From Heterotrichella gracilis (taxonomy: Eukaryota; Sar; Xanthophyceae; Tribonematales; Xanthonemataceae): 64,000 bases of DNA. The stretch covers positions 1-64,000 of the forward strand of contig JAULBX010010656.1 in NCBI GenBank assembly GCA_032358255.1, written 5' to 3'. Shown piece by piece: positions 23,621-36,400 of the stretch; position 1 is the stretch's first letter, and the number at the start of each line of letters is the position of its first letter. Below the pieces are notes generated by a model. That model did not search any database, had not been told where the DNA came from, and saw only the letters and a list, made by a program, of their open reading frames with translations. The translations under genes were made by a program, and so were the position numbers.

Positions 23621-26600
23621 TTATGCAGCCACTGACTAACTGAATCCTAATAGGGAATTAAGGGCAGGGTTGTAGTGTGTAGGCAAGTACCTCGCCAGCA
23701 GCATGACAGTGTCATGCTTTTCATCGCAAGTGCCTTTACATCTTTTCAGATCCAATGACAAAGCAGGCAATTTACACACAGTCACCTCTGGTCACACTCA
23801 CTTGTAGTATCCTGGCTTGCAGGAAGTGCAGCCAAAAGTATAGCCCCCCGGCGGGTCGCAAGCTGCACAACCATCTGTCTTTGGATAGCCCACGGTGACA
23901 ACGGGAAATATAAATCGTAAATTGGGGTCAGTTAACCAGATTTTGCATGTGCCGCATGACGAGTAGGTGCTGCTAGAGTCCACCTGCCATGGCGAAGCCT
24001 GATCTTGAATGCGATAGTAGTCGGCCTGCAGCGGAAGGCTCGGGTTTGTTGGTACTGCTCTGTAAAGAGCTTGATGTGAATACTGTAGTCAATAATAATA
24101 TGTGATTCAATCTGTAATAATCAGATCGTATGCTATGCCCATTGCATGCGAGATTCCATGTATCATATGTATACAGGACGCAGTCCGCAGTCTGCACATA
24201 TATATTCAGGATCCAATTTGGCAGTCAAATGCTGTACATTGCAATGTATGGATTGGCTGAAGTGCATCATGCACATGATGCACATATGCATACGAAAGGT
24301 TTCAGAGGCCAGATTAGCGTTGCTAAAAGGGCCCTACTTCACAAGCCAAAGGTTAACAGTGTGGCAGATCCATAACATGGCAAACCATTGATGCCACATA
24401 GTATGTATAACACAATGGACCCAACTCTATCCATGGTCCCTACACAAGTCAAATACTGCGTCATGTTGTTGTTTTAGTATTCAATTTTGGATTTATTATG
24501 TATTCCATCAGGGTATGACTGTCTACTACTGCACTGCACACCTTGCACTTGAGGCACCCCTTTTGCGCCACACAAGCACCCACACAGCCGGTGAGGCACT
24601 GAACGCACACAGTGATGCTGCCCTCATAGTACGGCTCCTGCGCATGGACATGCATCAGTCCGCCAGTGACCCTAAAACGTGCGTAAGTGTACATTGATAA
24701 ATGCACATGCTCTGTCAGCAATCATGGGATTTCTTGAAAGCCCCATCGCCGTCCCCACACATTGAATGCCATCAGCACAAAACTATTGCTTGCATGCATG
24801 TGAATTGCCCTCACAGGACTTACATAAACCATTTCCAGGGAGGGCACCTGCTGAGTGGGAATGCCACAGGCCGCTGTGGAACAACCTTTATGTTACAAAC
24901 GCTGCAACACCAGCAAATATCTGTGACGTGCCTGGTCTACCAGCATGGATGCATGGTTAGCATGGCCCCACACGTGTGGCATGCAACGCACCTCCTTTAG
25001 GAAGAACCCAGCCTTGCATGACGTGCACCCTTTGGCACCTGATTTGGCGCAATTGAGACTGGACACGGCAATGCAGCGCCCATGCACAGCAGAACCATAT
25101 CGGCTGTCCCTGCCTTGGAAGATGTAGCCTGGCTTGCAGGCTGTGCACCCCTTGTTGTTCTCGCACTTGGTGCAGTTGGAGGGGCACTCTTGCACGTGCA
25201 GCAACCCGTTGTCATCTTTCACCTTGTATTGCCCCTTGGATGTCACGGATGTGCAGCCAGTTTTGGCACTGCAGGCGGAGCAGCCAGGCCCAAACTGCAC
25301 AATGTGTCATGTCATGCACGCAGTGGGGGATAGGTGACAGCATTGATGATTGCATATGCTCCTCCATGCTAGGCTGCTGCATGTCCTCTGCTAAAGTATC
25401 TGAACGCTATCAATGCGATTGAGTCATTGGTAACACTCTTTAAAGTGCAGCACCTAAGGTGATCTACATGCCATTTTCCTACCCACACACGCGGTTTTGA
25501 ACACCACTCACCGATGTGTTGCAGGTGGTACAGTACTGCCAATCCCCCCTGTAAGGTTCCTCAAATTGCAGGTAGGAGCCCTTAGGGCAAGTGAGGCAGC
25601 CATTGCGCCCCGTGCCTAGGTAGTTGCATGTGGCGCATCCAAGGTTGCGCCCCCAAGGTGCTTTAACAAGGTCATCGCAGCTCATGCACATGGTCAGCAA
25701 GTAGGAGTTAAAGTTGATGTAGGGAGTGGAAGGGTTGTAGTAGGTCAACATGCCAGCCCCTTTGCATTTGGTGCATCCATTTTCAGGCTTGGCAGTTGCA
25801 CACAGGCTGTTGCCAAAGGGCGCGCATGCCTTGAGGCCAGCCAGCATGGGGTAGGCTTGGTCAGTCTTGGAAGCAGTGGCTGGAAAGGTGTCGGCTGCAC
25901 AAGGGTGGAAGCATGGGAATAAACAAACCCTTCAGCCTCACCAGAAGTACTACACAGTGTATGCTCCGCTGACTCTATACCCTACTTATCACTATTGTAT
26001 GCGCTGGAGATAATTCCTGTTTAGATACGTGGACTATGCATATATGAATGCATCAGATTTTGAGTGCAGTTACTGCATTGGCTGATGCCAGTAATTCCAG
26101 GGACACAGATGTATCATGCTTGTGAGTTAACCTTGTTGTATGGTCACTGATTGGTGAAATTCTTTGCAAGCAGTCAGTGAACACTCCATGGTCAATTCAT
26201 TTTGGATATGGCGTACTACAAGGAAACCCGCATTTGTCACCTGGGCAGGTGCTGGTGCAGCCTGTTTTCCCATTGCACTCCTTGCACCCCAGCACCTCCT
26301 GGCAGCTGCGGCACAGCTTGGACCCTAGGGTATTGTTGGAGTCGGGCAGCAGCAGGAAATTTGTTGGGCAAGAAGTGCACCCCTTCATCGGGTCGCACTT
26401 GGCACACCTGCGGCGATCCCGCACAAGGGTCGGGGAGATAGGTCAAGCAGACACATAGGGTCATGATGATTGGCACCCATGTCAGATCATCACAAGGGGG
26501 AGAAAGGGTTCTACCAAAGAGGGGAGCAACCTTGAAAAGAGGCATCCAGCACCGCAGCGTTTGCATCAGCATGGCTGGAGTTCTATCAGATTTAAAGTCT

Positions 26601-28810
26601 TATAATCACACCTTTACATGGACTGCAACAGTAGAACAATGTTGCGCTCTGCATTATGCCATCAAAATTTTATTATGTGTTGGTGCTTTATCTTTATGTT
26701 TATCTTTATCTAATTGCATTTTTAGGGTATTGTATAGATTTTGACAAATGATAGCAGGAGCACAAGCTTCCCATTGCAGTGGCATTTACTGCAATATTCT
26801 CACCACAAAGCAGCTTACAATGTTGCAATATAGCAGAGCAGATAGACTGGTTGGGTCCACACAATACCAGATGAAACAGAGTGCCCACCCACCTCCCATA
26901 CTCCACGCAGCTTCTGCACTGCTTGTTTGCTAGGTTAAGTGGCAGGCTGTACGATGCCCCGGCTAGGGTTGGGCCACTGGGTGGCAGCGGCTGGTACATC
27001 ATAGTTCCGTCATTGCACTGCGCACATGCTCCGGTGGGGGTCAACCGCCTGTACAGTGGAATGAACTCGCTATAAGCTTTAGGCTAAAACGCTCGCAGAC
27101 TCTGAATCCAGCATAGGCAGGACTGGCAGCTACCCTATTCCCAGGAGTGGTGTTGCTTTTCCAGCAATGTTCTTGATGTATCACTCCGTGTGACCCGCAC
27201 CATTGTGGCGTGGCATGCAATCCGCTATTCAACACTCACGTGCAATTGGCCAAGGGAGGAGTGGCTACGCAGGTGCGCACAGAAATGGGCACCATAGGAT
27301 CTGGGCTGAACCCTAGGTAGCTGCCAGCAGGGCAGGAAGTGCATCCAATTGTGTCGTTGCATGCAGCAGTGCTGCAGCCCAGCTTGGAGCAGGGCACACA
27401 GGAGAAACCTGTGGAAGGGTCAAACCTTGGTAACTTAGCCTCGGAGGAGATTTGCTCACCAACACTCAGTGACAAGTATGCACACAATGAACATTATTCA
27501 TACTCATTTCGTCACACTAAGCATGCCATTACTACGGCATATAGTTTGTCAATTAATGCCTTCAGGTTGATGGGTAGACTTTTCGGATTTAGAATGGAAT
27601 CTCACTGTATCCTCCCTGCAAACTGCATTGGCACTTGCCCCTTGTGTGTTAGTTTGGGGCGATTTGCAAAAACAGCATGTCACAGTGCGCGTTCAGAGCG
27701 AGTGCTGCAGCAGCGCATTTTGCTTATGTGTTATGTAATTGTGTGTGCACCTTCAAGTAACGGGATCACAAGAAAAACGTGGAAATGCTAATGAGAGGAC
27801 TGCTGTTTCCTCCCACCCTCCAGCACCTGAGTAAGCGGTGAAGTTTCCACTTGGCGCCTGAATGGGTTTGACTGTAGGAAGACTCCTTGGCTCGGCGGGT
27901 TCTCCTCGAAGGGCATATGCATTGTAATTATATGCCTGCAGGATCCGGGAAGTGCCTGCAAATAGGGGATTGCATGGGGGAAAAATGGGGAGAAAGGGAG
28001 GGGGGGAGGGGGAGGGGAGGCATGGGTGTATGGGTACGAGGAAGAGTATATCGAAGCTACATGTGCATACCATTTGCAATGGCAACATGTTTCACATCTG
28101 CAGGAAAGTTCTGTAGAACCATGCGTTTTCCCCATGCACATATTGTAAAAGCTGCTGTGGCCAACAGTTGCAAGGCAGTTGTCCACACATGCATTGCTTG
28201 GCTGCAAAGGGATGCATGCATGGTACTCGTCAGTGGTGAGATCCGGGACCGGGGATTCAAAATTGATCCTAATGAAAAAGTTGGGACAGAATCGGTCACA
28301 GGCTTTTAGACAGAAGGGAGCAACCACCCAGATGTCACCCTCTTGCGCCCATCTGCACAGCATTCATTAATGCAATAACACACTTTATTTCATTGCTTTC
28401 CTCATCACCTGCAGGGCATGTGGCACAGCCCAGAAAGTCAGCCGCTGTGGCGCACCCCAGGGATGCAGGCTTCACGCAGCGCTGCACCCGTGCATTATTT
28501 GGCCATTTGGAGTAGTCGACATAGAGTGCGGGAATGATCTCCTGCATGAGTATGTCCCCAGCTGCACACCGGCTGCAGCCAAGACCTGCAAGGGAGGGGG
28601 GGATTCAGCAACGGTGCATGCATAGCTACACGCACTGCACCGTACCAGGAGGGTGACTGCACATCACCCATGCAGGACGAGAGACGTAAGAGACATTAGG
28701 GCCGAAGATAGACCATGCAGCGCTAAGGAAGGAGCAGGGCCGTGACAGGGTTGTCACCTGCCTGATCTACTGCAGGCACCCTAACGCCATCCTGTCATGC
28801 TTGGGTAACA

Positions 28811-28824
28811 TTTAGGGTTTAGGG
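28811..28824 (+). repeat. Interstitial telomere-like repeat (TTTAGGG)2 at the gene C exon 3 donor
   Basis: On the coding strand the donor GTGCGCA is followed immediately by CCCTAAACCCTAAA, the same arrangement as in genes A and E. Confidence 0.75.
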
Positions 28825-29708
28825 TGCGCACCTGGCACACAGGCTCCGTTGGGACGCGCAGGTCCTTGCTGCAGCTGAAGCACTTGAGGGCAAAAGAGTT
28901 GGGACGGTTGGTGCCAACCAGTGTGTACCCCTAGTTGCACCTATACATGTGGAACATTGGCGTCAGCAGTGCAACCACGCACAGGGAGGGCAGCCCTCTG
29001 CCAAAACCCTTGTTTAGGGTAATGGTTGTGCCGATACCCCCTAGAGCATAGTTAGCCAAGCTTGGGTTTTGCCTTGGGTTTCTGGTGCTAAGACTTACAC
29101 CTACTCCATGCTGAAACATTGTTAAGCCTGAATTGCGCCAATGGGACAGAAAGATCGTGGTGTTGGTATGATCGTCCTTGGAATGCACTGACAAGGGTGC
29201 AGTTAAAGTGCAGACCACGCCTCTGGTACAACCCCGCACCTGTTGCACATGCCGTTTGTCGCGCAATCTGCACAGCCAGGCATGCGGGAGGTGGTAGCTG
29301 CTAGCACCCGCCTCTCTGTACCAACCTCAAACCCCTCGCCATGGCCGGCATCTGGCTGAGCTCGGCCGTTTGCCGCAGCGGTATGGCACACCACTAGCAG
29401 CAACAGCAAGCCTGGACAGGCATATCAGTGTCAACACTCACCATCACAAGTGTACATATACAGCTCCAAAGGAGAAGACTTCGTGTCTTTAGCAACTAGG
29501 GTGCCTTTCAGCAAACTCCCTTACACAAGTCTGGATGCGTGCACTGGAAGGACATACTAGCGATACCGGCACCTCAGAAAAGCAATATATAGCTGCACTC
29601 CAACAAAGGCAGGTGGCAAAGCAGATTACAGTGCCCCTGCCACTGCATGAGAGTACAATTTCACCCACCTGCTACCAGTGGTGGTCTACATCTCCAGCCA
29701 GCTGTCAT

Positions 29709-30491
29709 CGCAAATGACGGTCCTCCACTGCGCGAAAGGATGCAAGGCTTGCAGTATTCCAGCGTTTCACGTGCCGTCAATCTGCAGCAGACCGTTCGCC
29801 AAGTCATATGTATATCCACAACACAAAGTACGCATGCATGCATGCCAATTGCAATGTTCAGCTGACACTTTTAGTGAGAGCCCTAATAGCAGTTCTCCAG
29901 TGATAAAAGCGAACATCAAAGCCCTTGGATGCGTACTGACCTCTTTTTGCCTAAGGCTTACCTTTGGTAGCCAATAGCCTATATGGCAGTCTTGATTCGT
30001 ATTACTATCTGATGGGCCGTAAGAGAAAGAACGCATTAACGATGTTTGGCATCACCCTAGTACAGGGAAACACCCCTTCCGGTAAGCTTAAAGCTTGTCC
30101 GCGTACATGACCCCGCCCAGTTGTACTGCGGGGTCTGCGGTGACACAGCAGTGACGTCTCCGACACACCATGATACCGTATCCGCCGACAATAATTCTGT
30201 GAACAGGAACGCCGCGGGCAGTAGGTCTTTGCGACTAGCCTTAACACTACCACTAGTTCAATGCATCTGCCGCACTAAGGGAAAGTTGTTGTTCTGGCAA
30301 AGTGTTCAGGCAAAACACTCACTGGCATGCATGCATGCATAATGCATGTAGCTTGCGAGCTTGGCTCTTTACAAGCGTTTTGAAAGTCCATCTTGGCTGC
30401 AAGGTTTTCATTTGTCATATTCACAACATTCTACCGTTGGCCATAGTGCAAGCGCTGCATCCATTCGCTCAACAAAGGACCGCCATGTGAG
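29709..30491. promoter_or_regulatory. Divergent promoter region of genes C and D
   Basis: This 783-bp spacer carries the shared block TGACACAGCAGTGACGTCTC at 30141-30160, with TGATACCGTATC just after it, and GCCGCGGGC plus AGGTCTTTGCGAC at about 30211-30234. Nearer to gene D are GGCAAAGTGTTCAG (about 30297) and GCATGCATGCATGC (about 30327), both also upstream of gene G. The 5' leader of D (GCTGCATCCATTCGCTCAAC, from about 30455) matches the gene F leader. It contains a minimal ATG-TGA upstream frame at 30485-30490, two bases before the true start. Confidence 0.65.
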
Positions 30492-33400
30492 ATGACAGCT
30501 GGCTACTGGCGTTCCCCTTCTGCACTGGTGGCAGGTGAGGTGACATACCAGTTGCTGAAGCAGCAGAGCGAGCGGTAGGCCACCTGCCGTAGGTGCCCAC
30601 GTAGCCCACGTTGAAAATTCGGCATCGGTGCCTTGCAAGGGATTTAATCAACTTTTCAAAACCCGTGCCCACTGGGTTTTGCAGCTGGCACACCGCGACT
30701 TGTATATTTTGCAATGCCTTTGCAGTCATTGTAGGCCATATGAAGAGACCCTGCGGACCACATGAGGGAGCCCGCTGTGCATTCTTGGGACGCGCTGAAC
30801 AGGGTCGTTGAACGCTGATGGCAATGCTGCATCAACAGGCACTTTGTTTGGACAGTCGTGCAGGGGCTCAAAAACCAACATGTACTCAGGGGCTGTTTGA
30901 AGGAGTGCATGTTGGTTTATAACCTCCAAGCTTGCTTAGTAATTCTTTCAAGCGTTCTACATCCAAAGAGGAACACTGCTTAGCATTGTTCACCTTCATC
31001 TGCTGGGGGAGTGTGTATCATAAAATCGACTCTGATTATTGCCTTCTTGCACTATCCAGGCTTGCTGCTTGTCCTATTGGTGTGCCAAGCTAGCCAATCA
31101 CAGCCAGATGCTGGAGAGGGGCTTGTGCTTGGCACAAGGCGGCGTGTGCTCACTGCTGCTACCACCTCCTGCAAGGCCGGAGGAGCAGGGTGTGCACAGT
31201 GCAGTGAATTCGATCACAACATCTGCGGCAAGTATGGCTTTGCACTGGAAAGAAATAAAGACAATACATATAACGCCCCCGCACACGCGACGGACCATGA
31301 ACTTTAATGATAAAACAATGTTGCAAACCAAATAAGCCGGGCAGCAACCAGAAGAATATGGTGTGGATAACAAGCCATAGCACCAAAGCATAGTCAGCAT
31401 ATGTATCACGCGGCAAAACAGCGGTGGCAATGCGGGCGCATGGCAGTGGCTGAGCTGATGGACCATCGAGCGGCAGTAAAGTTCAATTATGGGGATAGAA
31501 TAATTAGACATTGCCAGGTTATACCCATAACAAGTTGCATAGGGGTTGGGCATTGATACTGGAGGCGCACTGCAACATGCCTTGCTTATACTAACAAACA
31601 TTGCAATGTACAATTACCTGCTGTTGCATCGACAAACTTCAGCTCTAGCAGGACTGGAGTAGGCCTATATTTTAGGGTTTTTAACCGGTCCGGGTTTAGG
31701 GTTTTTATCCGGTCCCCAGTTCCTGACCATGATCCCCACACAACCCACCTCTTCACAGCCAAATTCACTCCATAATGGAGTTGATTGTCACTCAAATGGG
31801 GCCATCCTTTAAAGCACTGAAATTCCAATAGCTATTTTCCAGCCAGTTGCATGAACACCTCGTCCCATCTGTTTCCTACATGAGCGCAAAATGAAGTCGT
31901 TAGACCAACTATATTTATAGCCCTATCTTCGAGGAGCAATTCTTGTTACAAACAAATTCTGCTGCTCTGGCTTGCTACTGAAAAGGGCCCAATCCTCCGT
32001 GCACAGGTGCCAGTCCGGGTACACATTGATCGGCACTCCGACCAATACTGATAGCAATTCTCAGGGGATCTGGTCCAAGTGCTTTAGCTGCAGCAAGGAT
32101 CTGCACTGCCCCAGTGGAGCCTGCGTGCCAGGTGAGCAACCTTATGCAACCACTAAACCGCGGCCGAGTGACTCCTTCCCAAACCCTACCGCAAACCCTC
32201 CTCAGGCCACGGTGACCGAGAGTGACCCCTTTTGAACGATCAGACTCTTTGTGCACTGGACCAAAGCCCCTTTCTTGCCGAAGTTACTGGAGGCGTGAAA
32301 TTCTTAGCCCTAGGGCACCTGAAATATAACTCGGAGATGATCCACTAGACTAATGTCATTTCTGTGAAAACCCTTATTGAAAGGGTTTTTTTGGTTACGT
32401 CCTGTTACGACGGCAAGTTGCTACTGAGTAGAGATCGAAACATGATTTTACAGAAATAGACGTAAGGAGTTCAACTTCAAATTCAACCTCAGAGGCCTGA
32501 ATGCCCCCAGGCCTTCCTGTCTCGTCTCCTGCCTTGGCCCAGTGCAGCCATCCCCTTGATGCACACTGCAAGCATGCTGACACACCCCTCTATTGATTTA
32601 CTACCGCCCCCTTCCTTGCAGGTCTTGGCTGCAGCCGATGCGCAAGTGGGGACATCCTCATGCAGGAGCTCATCCCTACGCTGATTGATTCCTCCGGATT
32701 GCCAGAAAATGCACGGGTGCAGCGCTGCGTGAAGCCCGTGTCCTTGGGATGCGCCACAGCGGTTGACTTCCTGGGCTGTGTTGCGTGCCCTGCAGGTGAG
32801 CACAGGGGACTCCAATGGTTGCCATATGTATGTGTCACACGCTAACACCTCTAGGCTAGCAAATTTACTCCACTGTAACAGTAGTAGATGTTGTATCAAT
32901 AAAACAAAGAATATAAATTCAGGTTTGCGCATGGACGGGACCCTCCACACAGCTTGCCTGTGCAATTTGTTGCCATGGCATTCATGCTTCCAGCCAGGCC
33001 AAACATGTGAAGCTTCAGCAGGCGCATACATAGCTTGCAAACTTCTATTACTCCTCCTGCTTCCTGTCCCACCCACAATATCCCATGTAAATCCCTTGTT
33101 GCAGGGAGTTCTAGGGTGCCGGAGGCGTATTACTACAACGTATATGACTTCCAGTCAGACCCCGTTGGCGAAGTGCCCTACATGCCCAGCAGCAACTTCA
33201 CTGCTTACTCAACAGGTATGTGGGGTGTGTGGAGTGGGGAGTTTTGCAAGAACAGAACACCTATGCACGCGATACCAATGCTTGGGTAGAAAGCCAGTCA
33301 GAAAATGATGATTGCAGCCATGGTCATAATCATGATGTGTGGATTAGCAGCCTGGGCTAGTGCTCTTCCTCATGAAGCTTGTGCACATAGATTGCGGAAG

Positions 33401-36400
33401 AATTTCAGCAATTTCAACCTGCAAGTAGCTGGTACCAAGCCACACTAATGTAGGGGCAGTGGCTCAGCCATCTGGTTGACACATGCATGGTCATTGTGCA
33501 AAATGAGTTTGAATGCCAGTGGCTGATAGAGTGTGCAATGATGGTGGAGTCAGCCTGCCAGACATCAAGAATAAGAAAGGAAGAAAGGGGACGCACAAAG
33601 GCGGAGTGAAGATAACTCAATCATTGCGCAGGTTTCTCCTGCATGTCCTGCTCCAAGCTGGGCTGCAGCGCCTCTGCCTGCAAGGACACAGTTGGATGCA
33701 CCTCCTGCCCTGCTGGCAAGTACCTAGGGTTCAGCGCGGACCCTAAGGTGCCCATCTCTGTGCGCACCTGCGTCGCCCAGCCTGCCTCAACCAAGGCAAA
33801 CTGCAAGTGAGTGCTTAGCAGGCATGAGGTCAGCATTAGGTAATCCAGGACTATTGCCGGCAAGCAAGAGCTGCACGAAATTTGCAAATTCGAGACTGGG
33901 ACAAGACTTGTTTCGCCTATGCTGTGGCCTGCCCTTGAACACACGCGTGCGCAGGCTTAATTGCTCTTGTCACCCAGCATGAAATTCCACTGTACAGGCG
34001 GTTTGCCCCCAGTGGAGCATGTTCCCAATGCACCCTGGGGAACATGCTGTATCAGCCAAAGACCACTGGCAACTGGACTCTAGCCGGGGCGTCATACAGC
34101 CTGCCAATCAACCTGGCCAACACGCGGTGCAGAAGCTGCGCAAAATATGGCAGGTAGGTGGCTTTTTTTATTGAGGTTGAGCACTCAAGACACATATAGT
34201 CCATCTGTACCGCCTGCACTGTAGAATGCTGCGTTTGTCACAGCTGCTATTTGGTATAGGAGCGTTTCTATTGTCATTGGAATGGGAGGCTCGTGCTCTT
34301 GCCATGCCAGGCACTCACTAGGGTTTAGGGTTTTCTTGCCATGCAATGCACAGTGTCACCACAACGTTCAAGCACAGAGTGCTTCTACAATTATCAGGGA
34401 TCCAACCCGGGAAATGCTTGTGTAGAAGGGACACTGTCCCCACTTGCAAAACCTGTGCTGCCCGGGGCGCTCCTGATTGTTGTGGCCATTTTACTTTCCC
34501 CAAACCCTTGTGTGATCTTGTCACAGATGTGCCAAGTGCGACCCTACCGAGGGTTGCACCTCGTGTCCCAAGAACTTCCTGTTGCTTCCTGACCTCAATA
34601 GCACCCTAGGGTCTCAGGTGTGCCGCAGCTGTCAGGAGGTGCTGGGATGCAAGGAGTGCAATGGGAAAACAGGGTGCACTAGCACCTGTCCAGGTGAGAA
34701 GACAATTTGTTTAATAGTGCGGCACTTGCAAGTATGATCAATCATGCCTCGATTGAAAGTAGTTAGTCTTAGAAGTAGACATTTTTATGTTATCCATGAT
34801 CACTTATAAATGGTCAATTAATGAAGCCTCCTTAGGATTGTCATCGCATGGTTGTACATGGCTTTATCAAATCCACGGCAAAGCACCTGTCAGGGCCATA
34901 GTGTGGATCTCATGGGGTACCTTGTTCCTGGCCTTGTCTAATTTAATAAACGAGGTGCCTCACAAGCACCTGCTCATTTACCTCGACATCAAGTCTATGT
35001 TCCACTAAGTTAGTGGAACATGCAATGTATCAAACATATTCCGTAGCGGAACATGCAATGTCAGATACATAGGATGAAGGTGCAATGCGCAAGCTATTTC
35101 CCCCCCACTTTTTCCCCCTTGCACAGCCAACTCCTTTACAGCCACTGTGGCTAAGGGCCACCTCTTTCTGGCTGGCCTGAAGACATGCGTGCATTTTGGC
35201 AACAGCCTGTGTGCAACCGCCAAGCCAGAAACTGGTTGCACCCAATGCAAGATGGGTGGCTGGTTGACCCGTTTAGACCTGCCCACCCCCTACAACATCA
35301 AGTACGGAACCTTCCAGAGTATGTGCAAGAGCTGTGACAGCGGCTGTGCGAGGTGCAACACTGGCGGTTGCCTCTCTTGCTCTAAGGGCGCCTTTCTGTA
35401 TGAAGACAGCGATGGGATCATGAAATGTGACATCTGCAGAGAACAGGTGAGTGGAGCACAACTCACGTGCGTGGTTAGACAAGCAAGCAGGATGCCAACA
35501 ACATAAGAGACCCTGTTATAATATATATAAAAAATTATGAATAAGTGTGACTAATATTAGTTGATTCGTCATGAGTTCATGTATTCCAGCAGAACGTCAC
35601 CCTTGCCCAGCCTGCGCCATCCTCATGAATATGTACATGGACTGGACCCTTAGATATACCTATGCAAGCGCTTGCGCAATAAAAACGTCCCTTTTCATAA
35701 GGCATTTAATATATGCGTAATTGATACACCGTATTTGCACGCATCCACATAGGTTTCATTTTATAGTTTTTTGCAAGCTATCAGAGCACTCCTTGATGTA
35801 CATACAGCAGTGTAGCATTGATGCCAGCAAAATGCACCACTGCCGCTCTCACATCCTCGCCACTGTGTGCCGGTGCAGTTTGGTGATGGCTGCTTTGCAT
35901 GCAATGGCAACACTGGGTGCACATCTGTACCACCCAAGGGGTACTTCAAGTTGAAGAATGATGACGAGCTGTTTTATCTGCACAAGTGTCCCTCCAATTG
36001 TGCCAAGTGTGAGGACAACAAGGGGTGCACAGCCGGCAAGCAAGGGTACCTTTACAATGCTCCATCATTTTCGGGTGCTGCTTATGGGGAGTGCATGGCC
36101 ATGTCCAGCCTCAACTGCGCCAAGTCCAATGCCAAGGGGTGCACGTCATGCAAGACGGGATACTTCTGGATGAAGGTGGGTTTGCAGCCCATATGGCACC
36201 AAGTGCATACGGCTCATGGTGTCATGCACACATTCAGGCTTGTATCAGGCTGATAACTTACCTCCATTGGTTTTGCCAACCTATTGTCTACTTTACCGTG
36301 ATGGTATGATAATGGCAGTGTTTTATAAAGCAGCCTTGCACCTGCAAAGTGTACTTCTCTCAAGGTCCATTTATCAGCCATGTGTGGCTGCCACGTGATG

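Larger units (their letters stand above)
22442..29708 (-). pseudogene. Gene C: cysteine-rich family member broken in exon 3
   Basis: Fourteen exon positions are kept: 29708-29669, 29411-29240, 28940-28832, 28585-28409, 27955-27827, 27408-27240, 27048-26893, 26407-26241, 25894-25512, 25294-24992, 24637-24542, 24025-23802, 23409-23166 and 22774-22442. All have GT...AG borders. The start exon MTAGWRCRPPLVAG joins LLLLLVVCHTAAA. Exon 3 carries two lesions: the third codon after the acceptor is TAG (TGC AAC TAG GGG; paralogues read TGC CAG TCC GGG), and one base is missing in the CTGCGC..CCC segment that encodes LRCPSGAC. Skipping exon 3 would not restore frame, because exon 2 ends in phase 2 and exon 4 starts in phase 1. 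All other exons are open, and the restored frame would have about 900 codons, so inactivation is recent. The first cysteine module is also altered (SRMPGCADC for SCKAGGAGC). Confidence 0.8.
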
